Assembly: GCF_021166585.1 (NCBI RefSeq)
Contig: NZ_JAJOZE010000009.1
Coordinates: 1-64,000 of the forward strand
Direction: 5' to 3'
DNA length: 64,000 nucleotides
From: Metabacillus kandeliae
Lineage (GTDB): Bacteria; Bacillota; Bacilli; Bacillales; Bacillaceae
Below, piece after piece: positions 42,777 to 51,655 of this stretch. Both the position numbers and the translations under genes were made by a program. The notes under the pieces are model-generated. The model made no database searches and was not told where the DNA came from. It saw nothing but the letters and a program-made list of their open reading frames with translations. The first letter of the stretch is position 1, and each line of letters begins with the position of its first letter.

Positions 42777-44423
42777 ATGAATAAATATAAAAGTATTTTA
42801 CTTGAAAAGGCACGCACTTTAATTTCAGAGTGGACAAAAAATGATCGGCCTGTGACTCACCGGGAAGTTTACAAGTTTCTTCACTCCCTTTCAGGAACAG
42901 CTCCAACGATCGGTTTGACGGAACTAGGCGCATCAGCAGCATGTTTAATAAAAAACGTAAAGGAAGACAGTGATGAGACTTGGCTGAAAGACGAGCTGTT
43001 TCTTTTCCTTTCTGACCTTTTAACCATTTTATATGAAGAAGACGCAAATATGGCTGCCACTGGCACGGGATCAGCTGCCGGCGGCGGGATCAGCAAGCAG
43101 CTGGTTATTTTGATTGATGACGATACTGCGTTGCTGATGTATATAAAAGATGAATTGGAAAAACAGAACTATGCGGTTATTGCATTTGCTGAGCCGGAAA
43201 GAGCTGCTGCTTCGCTCTTTGATCTTGAACCGGACTGCATCATCATCGATGTGCACATGCATTCGAGAAATGGCCTGGATGTTTTGACAGATTTAAAAAG
43301 AAAGATGAAGAAACGATTTATCCCGGTTATCATGATCAGCGTCGATTCTTCGAAAGCGACACGGATGAAATCGTATGAACTGGGTGCGGATGATTTTATT
43401 CCAAAGCCTTTTGATTTGGATGAATTTTCTGTAAGGGTGAGGCGCCAGACAGAGAAAAAAAGGGATATAGATGAACTGGTTATGATCGATGAACTAACAA
43501 GGGTATTCAACAGAAAATACCTAAGAGACTCTTTTGAGCGCATCAGAGCCCAAATTATCAGGGAAAAACAGCACCTTAGCGCTGCAGTTATTGACTTGGA
43601 CCATTTTAAAAAAATTAATGATAAATACGGGCATCTGGCTGGGGACAAGGTTCTGGTCAGGTTTGCGGATTTGCTTAAGAGAAGCATTCGGCCGTCCGAT
43701 TTGCCGTACAGGTTTGGCGGCGAGGAATTTCTCCTGCTGCTTCCGAAAACAGAAGCAGAGGAAGCCAAAAAGGTTCTGGAACGGATTCTTGCCGAGTTTT
43801 CGGAAGTCACTTTTTCTGAGGGCGGAGAAAGCTTTTCCTGTACCTTTTCAGCAGGAATTGCCCAGTTTGAAGACTATATGGACTACCACGTTCTGATGGA
43901 TCTTGCTGACAGCACGCTTTATGAAGCGAAAAAGAAAGGAAGAGGCAGAGTTCTGATCAATGACAGCAGCAGTCCGGCGCGCAAAAAGGTGCTTCATGTC
44001 GGCATTATTGACGATGATCCGATCATCAGGACCATTTTACAGGATCTTTTCCGCAAAAGCAGATTGTCCAAAAGGCTCGAATTTGATATCCGGCTTTTCC
44101 AGGATGGAATGAGTTTTCTGGAATCAGACTGGTACGGAGACGGAAAGGATGATGAATTCTTCATTATTCTTGATGGAGTTCTGCCTGAAATGGATGGGAT
44201 TGAAGTTTTGAAGAAAATAAGGCAGCTTGAGGATCAAAAAAAGTATACCGTCATTATGCTAACGGCAAGAAAAAGCGAAGAAGACATTGCAAAGGCCCTC
44301 CACTATGGAGCAGATGATTATTTGACAAAGCCATTTAAACTGGCTGAGCTCGAATCAAGGCTTCAGCATTTGATAAAAAGAGTCAAGCACATTGAAGTTC
44401 CCCTCAAAAGTACCGATATATAA
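42777..44423 (+). CDS. Hpt-REC-GGDEF-REC diguanylate cyclase
   Basis: A 548-residue signalling protein. Order: Hpt-like helix bundle (1-85, H36 in FLHSLSGTA), receiver 1 (about 105-225, D158), GGDEF domain (about 235-395) with active motif GGEEF (314-318) and inhibitory-site RPSD (305-308), receiver 2 (about 405-535, D466 in IILDGVLPEMDG). It should make c-di-GMP under phosphorelay control with product feedback. An AGGGGAATC ribosome site precedes ATG. Followed after 48 bp by a single-REC gene and a hybrid kinase, probably one operon. Confidence 0.9.
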   Translation: MNKYKSILLEKARTLISEWTKNDRPVTHREVYKFLHSLSGTAPTIGLTELGASAACLIKNVKEDSDETWLKDELFLFLSDLLTILYEEDANMAATGTGSAAGGGISKQLVILIDDDTALLMYIKDELEKQNYAVIAFAEPERAAASLFDLEPDCIIIDVHMHSRNGLDVLTDLKRKMKKRFIPVIMISVDSSKATRMKSYELGADDFIPKPFDLDEFSVRVRRQTEKKRDIDELVMIDELTRVFNRKYLRDSFERIRAQIIREKQHLSAAVIDLDHFKKINDKYGHLAGDKVLVRFADLLKRSIRPSDLPYRFGGEEFLLLLPKTEAEEAKKVLERILAEFSEVTFSEGGESFSCTFSAGIAQFEDYMDYHVLMDLADSTLYEAKKKGRGRVLINDSSSPARKKVLHVGIIDDDPIIRTILQDLFRKSRLSKRLEFDIRLFQDGMSFLESDWYGDGKDDEFFIILDGVLPEMDGIEVLKKIRQLEDQKKYTVIMLTARKSEEDIAKALHYGADDYLTKPFKLAELESRLQHLIKRVKHIEVPLKSTDI

Positions 44424-44471
44424 GTATGTACAAAAAAGGCAGCCTGAAAAAGGTGCTGGAGGTGGAACTGA

Positions 44472-44843
44472 ATGGCACGGATATTGCTGGCTGAAGATGA
44501 AGAAATATTAAGGATGCTTGTTGCCGATACACTTGAAGAAGAAGGATACAGTCTTGAAGAAGCAGCAGACGGTGAAGAAGCACTTAAGAAAATGCTTGAG
44601 CATGAGTATGACCTTATTTTGCTTGACTATATGATGCCGGGCTATACAGGGCTTGAATTAATTGAAAAAATACGCAATCATCCCGATAAGAAAAATGCGA
44701 AAATTATGATGCTGAGTGCGAAGAGCCAGGCCGCTGACCAGGAAAGAGTGCTTGATGCCGGAGCGGACTATTTTATGGCAAAGCCCTTCAGCCCGATACA
44801 ATTGCTCGAAAAGATCAAAGAAATTACAGGGCAGGATGAATAG
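44472..44843 (+). CDS. Stand-alone response regulator receiver protein
   Basis: A 123-residue CheY-like receiver with no output domain: acidic patch LAEDEE, phosphoacceptor D52 (LILLDYMMPG), switch serine in MMLSAKS and the lysine in FMAKPFSP. It starts after GGAGGTGGAACTG and ends one codon before the kinase gene. Likely shuttles phosphate within this three-gene system or controls a partner by binding. Confidence 0.9.
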   Translation: MARILLAEDEEILRMLVADTLEEEGYSLEEAADGEEALKKMLEHEYDLILLDYMMPGYTGLELIEKIRNHPDKKNAKIMMLSAKSQAADQERVLDAGADYFMAKPFSPIQLLEKIKEITGQDE

Positions 44844-47711
44844 ATGATAAAAAAAAGCCTTCCAAGGCAATTCGGGGCTTTCACAGCAGCCATCATTTTA
44901 ATGTTCTGTGCGACGTTTGCTATATTTGTGTGGGCACAGAACAGGACACAAGCCTCTTATGATGCAGAAAACAGCAGGCTTAAAATGCAGGAAAAGCTTG
45001 CCGGTGACCTTGATTACGCCTTTAATAGCGCCATCTCCGAGATCAGAGCCTATTTTGCCTACGGCGAGAACGGCAAAAACAAGCTTTACTATGAAAAAGC
45101 AATGGAGCAAAAAAGCCTGATTTCTCAAAAGCTGGATGAACTTCATGAGGATGCCCTGGCAGAGAAGGACTCAGAATTTGTGAAGGCAGCTCAGGCATTT
45201 TACACGTTTTATTTTCAGGATGCTGTACCAAAAAGTGTCCGGCTCTACGAAGAGGGAGACATCAAGGGATTGACAAAGGTTGCCTTGAGCCCTGACGGAT
45301 CAGCAAAGATAAGAAACTTTCAGCAAAGCCTTAAGGAATATAGAGGAAGAATTGCCGCAAAGCAGGCAGCCAATGATGAATCCTTTGCGAATAACAGCCT
45401 GGCATCCCAGCTGATTTTCTCCGGAGCCGTTCTGGCGCTGCTCATTATTTTATTTGCTGTTATCCGTCATGTGCTGAACAAGCTCCGCAAGCCTTTAAAT
45501 GATTTAACGCAAGCAGCCAAGGGAATCGCAGCAGGCCGAGAAGTCATTTTTATGCGGACCATTGACCGCGAGGACGAGCTTGGTCTTTTGCACAAAGCAT
45601 TTGAAAAAATGAGCCGGAATATTGTGGGCAAAGAGCAGGATTTAAACGCGCAGAACGAAGAGCTGATTGCCCAGCAGGATGAGCTGCAGGCACAGCAGTC
45701 CGAGCTTGAAGACGCGCTCGGCATGATGAGGGACAGAGAAGCCCAGCTCACATTGAGGAATGAACTGATTCATGGGATTTCCAATACCCTTGATAAGGGA
45801 GAGCTGCTGGAGAGCATAGTCACGGCAATGGCTCGTATTGTAGGGGCAGAAAAAGGGTTTATTTTTACGGCGGATGATCAGCATAGCTCTGCTTCCTACG
45901 GGGCATCTGAAAAAAGCATGAACCTCATTTCAAAGAATTCAGATGCAGCAGCGAGAATGCTCAAAACAAAAAAACCGTTTTCTGTGAAAAGAAAAGCATA
46001 CGGCACAGAAAGAGACGGCCATGAACAAGAGCTCTTTTCTTATGATTTATACCTTCCAGTCATTTCTTCGGAAAATGCTGTAGAAGCAATTCTCCTTTTG
46101 ACACGCTATAGTGATGATTACACCTCAGGGGAAATGGATAACTATGCAGGACTGGCTAAAAATGTCTCGCTTTCGCTGGAAAAAATCAGCCTGTATGAGC
46201 AGTCAGAAAAGGATCGTGTGTTAAATCAGGAGATTATGAACACCGTCCATGAAGGCATTCAATTTGTTGATGTAAACGGAAAAATACTCCAAACAAATGA
46301 ACAGATGAAAACCATTTATCAGCATTCAGTGCAAGGGGTTCATAACAGGTTTTTATTCAGTGAATGGGCAGATTGGTTCGAAAGGCAAATGGAAAACGGA
46401 GAAACAGCAAAGAAATTTTTCAGCGAAGCTGTGCTTGCTGCAAACACGGAATTGAACAAAACGGCTGTTTTCCAGCTTGCCAGGTGCCAGAAAGTAATCC
46501 AGGTGTATGCGGAACCGCTTTTCCAAAACGGCCTTAAAATCGGCACAGTTCTTGTGCACAGGGACATTACGAAAGAGTATGAAGCCGACCAGATGAAATC
46601 GGAATTTGTCAGCACCGTCAGTCACGAGCTTAGAACACCTCTTGCCAGTGTACTCGGCTTTACTGAGCTGATGCTGAACAGAGAGCTTAGCCCAGAGCGG
46701 CAAAAGAAATACCTTTCTACCATTTATCAGGAAGCAAAGCGCCTGACATTGCTGATTAATGAATTCCTTGATGTGCAGCGGATGGAAGCGGGCAAGCAGC
46801 CATATGAAAAGCGATATGAAGATCTTGTTCTAATTGTTGAAAGTGTTTTAGAAAATCAGAAAGTCCAGGCAGCAGCGCATCAATTTGTGCTGAACAAACA
46901 GACAGATCAGACAGTGGTGCTTGGCGATAAAGATAAAATTGCCCAGGTTTTTACGAATCTTATCAGCAATGCCGTAAAATATTCGCCAGAAGGCGGTACC
47001 GTTACAGTCACCATAAGCGAAGAAGGCAAACAGCTTAAGATAGATATAAAAGACGAAGGTCTTGGCATCCCGTCAGAAGCCCTTGATAAACTGTTTGCGA
47101 AATTTTATCGGGTAGATAATTCAGACAGAAGGACAATCGGGGGAACGGGTCTTGGACTGGCGATCGTAAAAGAGATTATGAAGGCGCATGACGGCAAGGT
47201 GAATGTTTCTTCAGCCCTTGGCAAAGGAAGCACGTTCACCGTATCCTTTCCTCTTGTTTTAGGAACGGATGCCGGCAGTGAAGAAGAACGAACAGGAGCA
47301 GCAGAACACAGAACAAATGTCATTATCGTAGAAGATGATTTGAATCTGGCAAATTTGCTGAAAACAGAGTTAGAAGAAAGCCGCTTTGCCGTAAAAATCT
47401 TCACAGGCGGACAAGAAGCATTAACATGCATTAAAGACGAAAAGCCTGATGCCGTTGTGCTTGACATTATGCTCAGCGATGCAAGCTTTACCGGCTGGGA
47501 CGTCCTGACAGAAATTAAAAAGAATAAAGCGCTCAGCAAGCTGCCCATCTTCATTTCCTCCGCTTTGGATGAAAAAGAAAAAGGACTTGCTCTAGGAGCG
47601 GAGGATTACCTTGTCAAACCTTATCAGCCAAGCGCTCTTTCCAAGCTTATCTTGCAGACGCTGCTTCAAAAGGACTGGCAAGGACAGATCCTTGTCCCAG
47701 CTGAAGACTGA
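44844..47711 (+). CDS. Hybrid histidine kinase (HAMP-GAF-PAS-HK-REC)
   Basis: A 955-residue membrane kinase. N-terminal helix (about 12-32), a four-helix-type outside sensor (about 35-185), second helix (about 190-210), HAMP (about 212-265), coiled coil rich in Q and E (about 265-300), GAF (about 315-460), PAS (about 465-580), HisKA with H594 (STVSHELRTPLASVLGF), HATPase (NLISNAVKYS, DEGLGIP, GGTGLGLAI) and a C-terminal receiver (D874 in VVLDIML). It begins directly after the REC gene stop. Signal unknown; with the upstream genes it likely sets c-di-GMP level. Confidence 0.92.
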   Translation: MIKKSLPRQFGAFTAAIILMFCATFAIFVWAQNRTQASYDAENSRLKMQEKLAGDLDYAFNSAISEIRAYFAYGENGKNKLYYEKAMEQKSLISQKLDELHEDALAEKDSEFVKAAQAFYTFYFQDAVPKSVRLYEEGDIKGLTKVALSPDGSAKIRNFQQSLKEYRGRIAAKQAANDESFANNSLASQLIFSGAVLALLIILFAVIRHVLNKLRKPLNDLTQAAKGIAAGREVIFMRTIDREDELGLLHKAFEKMSRNIVGKEQDLNAQNEELIAQQDELQAQQSELEDALGMMRDREAQLTLRNELIHGISNTLDKGELLESIVTAMARIVGAEKGFIFTADDQHSSASYGASEKSMNLISKNSDAAARMLKTKKPFSVKRKAYGTERDGHEQELFSYDLYLPVISSENAVEAILLLTRYSDDYTSGEMDNYAGLAKNVSLSLEKISLYEQSEKDRVLNQEIMNTVHEGIQFVDVNGKILQTNEQMKTIYQHSVQGVHNRFLFSEWADWFERQMENGETAKKFFSEAVLAANTELNKTAVFQLARCQKVIQVYAEPLFQNGLKIGTVLVHRDITKEYEADQMKSEFVSTVSHELRTPLASVLGFTELMLNRELSPERQKKYLSTIYQEAKRLTLLINEFLDVQRMEAGKQPYEKRYEDLVLIVESVLENQKVQAAAHQFVLNKQTDQTVVLGDKDKIAQVFTNLISNAVKYSPEGGTVTVTISEEGKQLKIDIKDEGLGIPSEALDKLFAKFYRVDNSDRRTIGGTGLGLAIVKEIMKAHDGKVNVSSALGKGSTFTVSFPLVLGTDAGSEEERTGAAEHRTNVIIVEDDLNLANLLKTELEESRFAVKIFTGGQEALTCIKDEKPDAVVLDIMLSDASFTGWDVLTEIKKNKALSKLPIFISSALDEKEKGLALGAEDYLVKPYQPSALSKLILQTLLQKDWQGQILVPAED

Positions 47712-47733
47712 CTTTTCATAGTCAGTCTTTTTT
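47704..47733 (+). terminator. Signalling cassette terminator
   Basis: AAGACTGACT and AGTCAGTCTT around TTTCAT, ending in T6; it overlaps the kinase stop codon. Confidence 0.85.
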
Positions 47734-47737
47734 ATTT

Positions 47738-47930
47738 AGGCTATGTTAAAGGAGAATGTTGATTTTTGAGCACCTGTTGATTGGAGTGGGAGTGGCAGGC
47801 GGGAGACTCCTGCGGGAGCAGCGGGACAGGTGAGACCTAAGCAGAAGCGAAGCGGCGAGGAGGCTTGCCGCCCGCCCCGCGGAAAGCGAACGCCTGAAAC
47901 GGAAATCAACAGCCAAATTTTACAGAGTTT
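47738..47930 (-). repeat. GC-rich MITE/REP-like repeat family B, copy 2 (inverted)
   Basis: The same element as at 42.4 kb but in opposite orientation. It has TGTTGATT...GGCAGGCG and CGCCTGAAACGGAAATCAAC plus A as ends, and GGGAGACTCCTGCGGGAGCA, GCGGGACAGGTGAGACC and GCCCGCCCCGCGGAAAGCG inside. Together with copy 1 it brackets the three-gene c-di-GMP cassette. Confidence 0.85.
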
Positions 47931-48005
47931 TAATTTAAACTATCTGAAGAGTAACGATATTTTTCTTAAAACTCGGGTAATCTTTCATTAAAGGAGGATG
48001 ATACC

Positions 48006-48413
48006 ATGCTGAAAAAACATACCCTTCGGACAAGCAAGCATTCTGAATTTATTGAAGTAACCAAGACAGTCCGGCAGGAAGTGAAAAATGCCGGGATAAA
48101 GGAGGGGACAGTTACCGTTTACTGCCCTCACACAACTGCGGGGATAACCATTAATGAAAATGCAGATCCGGACGTAAAAAAAGACATGATCCGCCGTTTT
48201 GAGGAAGTGTATCCGTGGGAGCACCCGGAAGACAGACATGCTGAAGGCAATACAGCTGCTCATTTAAAGGCAAGCACTGTTGGTCCGTCCCAAACGATCA
48301 TTGTTGCAGAAGGAAACCTTTTGCTTGGAACATGGCAGGGAATTTATTTCTGTGAATTTGACGGCCCAAGAGAGAGGACTTATTATATCAAGCTGCAGGC
48401 GGACCAGGCATAG
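48006..48413 (+). CDS. yugU: UPF0047 / YjbQ-family protein YugU
   Basis: A 135-residue protein of the YjbQ/UPF0047 family. Conserved parts: CPHTTAGITINENADPDV (about 40-57), HAEGNTAAHLKAS with the family histidines, and LGTWQGIYFCEFDGPR. The fold binds a metal near these histidines; weak thiamin-phosphate-synthase-like activity has been suggested for E. coli YjbQ. GGAGGATGATACC precedes ATG. Confidence 0.9.
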   Translation: MLKKHTLRTSKHSEFIEVTKTVRQEVKNAGIKEGTVTVYCPHTTAGITINENADPDVKKDMIRRFEEVYPWEHPEDRHAEGNTAAHLKASTVGPSQTIIVAEGNLLLGTWQGIYFCEFDGPRERTYYIKLQADQA

Positions 48414-48502
48414 TTCAGTGAGGAGATCAGATTTTCAGAAAATCAGCCCATTTAAACTTGTAATTTCTTTATAATCTACTAAACTGGTAGTGGTGATGAT
48501 TA

Positions 48503-48757
48503 ATGGAAATAATTGATTACTCCTACAAAAAAAGGGGCAGAGTCGAATTTGTTTTTTCCACATTTCCTCATTCCAAAGCGATGCTGTATCCTATCAAAAA
48601 TTACTTTTTTGTCCGCTATGTAACGTGGGATGAGCGGGATCCTATTGTGACGAAAGCTGATCTGGAGGAAATGGAAATGCTCGCCAACAAGCATTTTGGC
48701 AGGGAAAGCTGGTATAAGAAGAGAAAAAATCCCACCTCTTCTGAACAGCGTTTCTAA
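48503..48757 (+). CDS. Hypothetical protein, 84 aa
   Basis: An 84-residue soluble basic protein (start MEIIDYSYKKRGRVEFVF, conserved-looking AMLYPIKNYFFVRYVTWDER in the middle). A TGGTGATGAT ribosome site is weak but well placed. No family recognised; codon use resembles its neighbours. Placement between yugU and tgl, and a terminator after it, support a real gene. Confidence 0.65.
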   Translation: MEIIDYSYKKRGRVEFVFSTFPHSKAMLYPIKNYFFVRYVTWDERDPIVTKADLEEMEMLANKHFGRESWYKKRKNPTSSEQRF

Positions 48758-48778
48758 GCTCTGATCAGCTCTGTTTAT

Positions 48779-48814
48779 GCCTATTCGCTTAATACAGCGA
48801 ATAGGCTTTTTATA
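48779..48814. terminator. Bidirectional terminator before tgl end
   Basis: GCCTATTCGCT and AGCGAATAGGC form an 11-bp stem around TAATAC, then TTTTTA. It serves the 84-aa gene and, in reverse, tgl, whose stop codon overlaps it. Confidence 0.85.
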
Positions 48815-49622
48815 TTGCCCAAGTATGAGAACCAATTTTAGTTACAATCCGGCTGTCTTCCAGAAACACGATATTTCCATCTCTGTTTTGAAAATAAGAA
48901 AGGTATTTATAATCCGGTTTTGAAACCTGGGAAAATAAATAAGCGCTTTGAATCGCATAAGGCTTTCTATAAGAATTCAGCTGCCGGATCATGCCTTCAG
49001 CACTGTCGATCCCGATCCCGTGGCCATAATACTTGCCATTGCCAAGATCAATGACATTTTCTCCTCTCCATTGCGGTGTTTCAGGACTAAAGTCCGGATT
49101 ATTAAAATACAGCACATCGCCCGGTACAAAGTTATTTCCTTTTGTTGTATAAAGTCCAAGGTCATCATCCGTGTGCCAGTCATACAGCACAAGGCCATCA
49201 AAAAGCCGGTTGAACTGCTGCTCGCTGATGCTGTCCAGTGCAGCTTTATACAAAACGATGGTCATAGCAGTCGCACATTCAAAAGCATATTTTGAGCCAT
49301 TCTGAAAAATGTCTCTGATGCCCTCGGCTGGCGTTACACCGGGTTTTAAAAAAAACGCCCCGTGCGAAGACACTTTCCACAGCTTTCGATTGGCATAAGA
49401 GTTTTGAAATATTTCAAAAAGAACCCCGCTTTTGTTCAAATCCCGTGCAGCCCCGACAACCCTTTGCCTCATCTGTAATTCAAATTGAAGCTGTTCCGCA
49501 TTGTCGTAAGCATATATTTCTTCATAGCTGTTCATTTTAGAAAATATTTCCTTTTGAAGCTCTGTTTTTGCCAATCCCCCCATTTGTTCAGGGCCAACTA
49601 AGTTTCGGTTTATAAGAATCAT
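48810..49622 (-). CDS. tgl: Spore protein-glutamine gamma-glutamyltransferase Tgl
   Basis: A transglutaminase that cross-links spore coat proteins. From ATG 49622 (eight bases after GGAGG) it has 270 residues, and the catalytic cysteine of YAFECATAMTI is C116, the number I recall for B. subtilis Tgl. Conserved parts: GVLFEIFQNSYANRKLWKV, LYDWHTDDDLGLYT, WRGENVIDLGNGKYYGHGIG. It is about 25 residues longer at the C-terminus (FQNRDGNIVFLEDSRIV). A sigma-K-like promoter lies 55-80 bp upstream, fitting late mother-cell expression. Confidence 0.93.
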   Translation of the reverse strand: MILINRNLVGPEQMGGLAKTELQKEIFSKMNSYEEIYAYDNAEQLQFELQMRQRVVGAARDLNKSGVLFEIFQNSYANRKLWKVSSHGAFFLKPGVTPAEGIRDIFQNGSKYAFECATAMTIVLYKAALDSISEQQFNRLFDGLVLYDWHTDDDLGLYTTKGNNFVPGDVLYFNNPDFSPETPQWRGENVIDLGNGKYYGHGIGIDSAEGMIRQLNSYRKPYAIQSAYLFSQVSKPDYKYLSYFQNRDGNIVFLEDSRIVTKIGSHTWAI

Positions 49623-49675
49623 AATGACAGCCTCCAAGCTTCGCAGATAGGCATCTGCCTTATAGTAGCTGTTCA

Positions 49676-49702
49676 TACCTTATGCTTTTTACCTGCATTT
49701 GT
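49676..49702 (-). promoter_or_regulatory. Sigma-K-type promoter for tgl
   Basis: On the minus strand AC (49702-49701), 16 bp, then CATAAGGTA (49684-49676) fits the sigma-K pattern AC / CATANNNTA. The start would be near 49669, downstream of the in-frame ATG at 49676-49674, supporting translation from ATG 49622. Confidence 0.6.
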
Positions 49703-49835
49703 GAATGTCCGCATGCAAGAAAACGGATTAGTGCAAACTACAGTAAAATGCCCTGTCGGCGTTTATAAAACAGTGATAAAGGTTATTTACATATTAAGAA
49801 ACCAGTAAATGGACTGTTCAAGGAGGATCAGAAAC

Positions 49836-50180
49836 ATGAATGAAAATAATCACATGGTTAATAAACAGGGTGAAGTGGATCCGTCTGAAGTGCGCGATGT
49901 AATGGGCAGGATCAGCAATGAAAGATCAGAAGAAATTCTGCAGAACTTTAATCAGTTTGTCAGTTATTTAAATGAAAGAATTGAACTTGGCGAAAAGCTT
50001 GGCTTATCGGAAGAACAGCTGGCCGTAACTGCCGAAAAAATTGCCGGCTATCTGGCAGAGCATAAAGAACCTAAAAATCGTGAGGAATACTTGCTTAGAG
50101 AGCTTTGGAATGCAGGAAACAAAGAGCAGCAGCACCAGCTGTCACATATGCTCGTCAACATGGTGAAGAATAAAGGCTAA
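49836..50180 (+). CDS. DUF3243 protein (YmfJ-like)
   Basis: A 114-residue soluble helical protein of the DUF3243 family: RSEEILQNFNQFVSYLNERIELGEKLGLSEEQ in two segments, IAGYLAEHKEPKNREEYLLRELW, and a QHQLSHMLVNMV tail. I start it at ATG 49836 after AAGGAGGATC; the ATG 49809 lies upstream of that site. Similar short proteins are conserved in Bacillus (YmfJ), with unknown function; the N-terminal 30 residues are an addition. Confidence 0.8.
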   Translation: MNENNHMVNKQGEVDPSEVRDVMGRISNERSEEILQNFNQFVSYLNERIELGEKLGLSEEQLAVTAEKIAGYLAEHKEPKNREEYLLRELWNAGNKEQQHQLSHMLVNMVKNKG

Positions 50181-50189
50181 AGAACAGAG

Positions 50190-50218
50190 GTGCTCCTTAA
50201 TTGGAGCACTTTTTTTTG
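50190..50218 (+). terminator. DUF3243 gene terminator
   Basis: GTGCTCC and GGAGCAC around TTAATT, followed by eight Ts. Confidence 0.9.
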
Positions 50219-50301
50219 CTTTCATGCCTGCTGCAGTGATCCTAATTCATCTTTCTTTCGTTTTTATTAATAAATAGCCTATTCAAGGAGTGGAACTAAA
50301 C

Positions 50302-51645
50302 ATGAAAAGAGGATTGATTGCTCTAGCAGCCTTCTTTCTGCTGCTTATTCCTGCTGCAGCCTTTGCAGCCGAAAAACCGGCTGAAGCACCTGCGGCAGAG
50401 TTAAGGTCAGGGCTGGATCAGCTTTTATCCGAACACTTTGTCCTGGCTGTCATGTCCATGACGAAAGAATATGAGGGAGCACCTGATGCAGAACAGGTGC
50501 AGGCAGCACTGCAGCAAAATGCAGAAGATATGGTGCCAGCAATTGAGAAGCTTTACGGCAAGGAAGGTGCTGAGCAATTCGGTAAAATTTTCGGAAGCCA
50601 TAACGGTTATACAAAGAGCCTGGCCATGGCTGCTAAGCAAAAGGATCAGCAGGCTGCGGCGGAAGCAAAGGATGATATTAACCAGTTTACAAAAGAATTC
50701 TCTGTCTTTTTGGAAAAAGCGACAGGCGGGAAACTTACGAAAGAAACCGCTAAAAAAGCTCTTTTGGCACATGAAGAGGATGTTCAGAAAACCTTTGAGA
50801 GCTATGCTGAAGGGGACTACAAGCAGGCCTATCAATCATTCAGAGAAGGATTCGGCAGAATGTTTACCATCAGCAAAGCCCTTTCTGGAGCCATTACTGC
50901 CCAAATGCCAGAAAAATTCGCATCATCTGATACAAAAGCTGCAGACCTTCGTTCCAGCCTCAGCAGTCTGACAGCTGAACACACGGCTCTGGCAGCGCTC
51001 GGACTGCAAAAAGGATACGATGGGGCTGCAGATTATGACTTTGTGAACTGGGCAGAGGACCAGCACACGATGGATTTTAAAAAAACCATTTCAGCTATTT
51101 ACGGCAATAAAGCAGGCATGCAGTTTGAGAAAATCTGGCAGTCTGATCACATCATTGCACAAGGCGAATTAGCCGCAGCTGCTGCTGAAGGTGATCAGCA
51201 AAAAGAACAGGCAGCTAAAGGTAAACTAATGAATTTTTCTAAAAAGTTTGGAACCTTTCTCAGCGAAGCCACTGGTGAAAGACTTTCTGAGAAAGACGCA
51301 CAGGCTGCAATTTTGAAACATGAAAATTCAATTATCAAAGCCTTTGATAATTATGTTTCAAAAGACTATGCAGCATCGTATCGTTCTTTTAGAGAAGGCT
51401 ATGCATTTATGTTTGAAGCCGCCAAAACACTTTCAAATGCCATTGCGTCACAGATGCCTGACAAATACACAGGATCCTCCTCCTCAATGCCAAGCGGAAT
51501 GCCGAAAACAGGCTTTGGAGGAGCATCACAATCTGAAGAAGCCAGCCGCTCTCTTTCTTTGATGGCCGTCTCCCTGACTGCTCTGGTTATCTTGACAGCA
51601 GGAGTTCTGTATCAAAAAAGGCACAGCTTCCGAAAAATGAGTTGA
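50302..51645 (+). CDS. Sortase-anchored protein with duplicated helical domain
   Basis: A 447-residue wall-anchored protein. Signal peptide 1-22 (cleavage after AFA), two tandem copies of a ~172-residue all-helical domain (34-206 and 215-389), a Ser/Met-rich spacer, sorting signal MPKTG (400-404), a membrane helix (about 416-436) and a basic tail (KRHSFRKMS). The copies share histidines at equal places: H45/H227 (EH), H100/H283, H157/H340 (HE), and the end motif YxSFREGxxxMF. This pattern hints at metal or cofactor binding; that is inference. Ten bases before a sortase gene, its likely anchoring enzyme. Start ATG 50302 follows AAGGAG. Confidence 0.85.
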   Translation: MKRGLIALAAFFLLLIPAAAFAAEKPAEAPAAELRSGLDQLLSEHFVLAVMSMTKEYEGAPDAEQVQAALQQNAEDMVPAIEKLYGKEGAEQFGKIFGSHNGYTKSLAMAAKQKDQQAAAEAKDDINQFTKEFSVFLEKATGGKLTKETAKKALLAHEEDVQKTFESYAEGDYKQAYQSFREGFGRMFTISKALSGAITAQMPEKFASSDTKAADLRSSLSSLTAEHTALAALGLQKGYDGAADYDFVNWAEDQHTMDFKKTISAIYGNKAGMQFEKIWQSDHIIAQGELAAAAAEGDQQKEQAAKGKLMNFSKKFGTFLSEATGERLSEKDAQAAILKHENSIIKAFDNYVSKDYAASYRSFREGYAFMFEAAKTLSNAIASQMPDKYTGSSSSMPSGMPKTGFGGASQSEEASRSLSLMAVSLTALVILTAGVLYQKRHSFRKMS

Positions 51646-51655
51646 GGTGGTTTTG

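Noticed and set aside
44898-47554. Long antisense frames (up to 149 codons) inside the hybrid kinase gene
   Set aside because: Shadow frames of a biased coding sequence; serine-rich or cysteine-rich products typical of reversed coding DNA.
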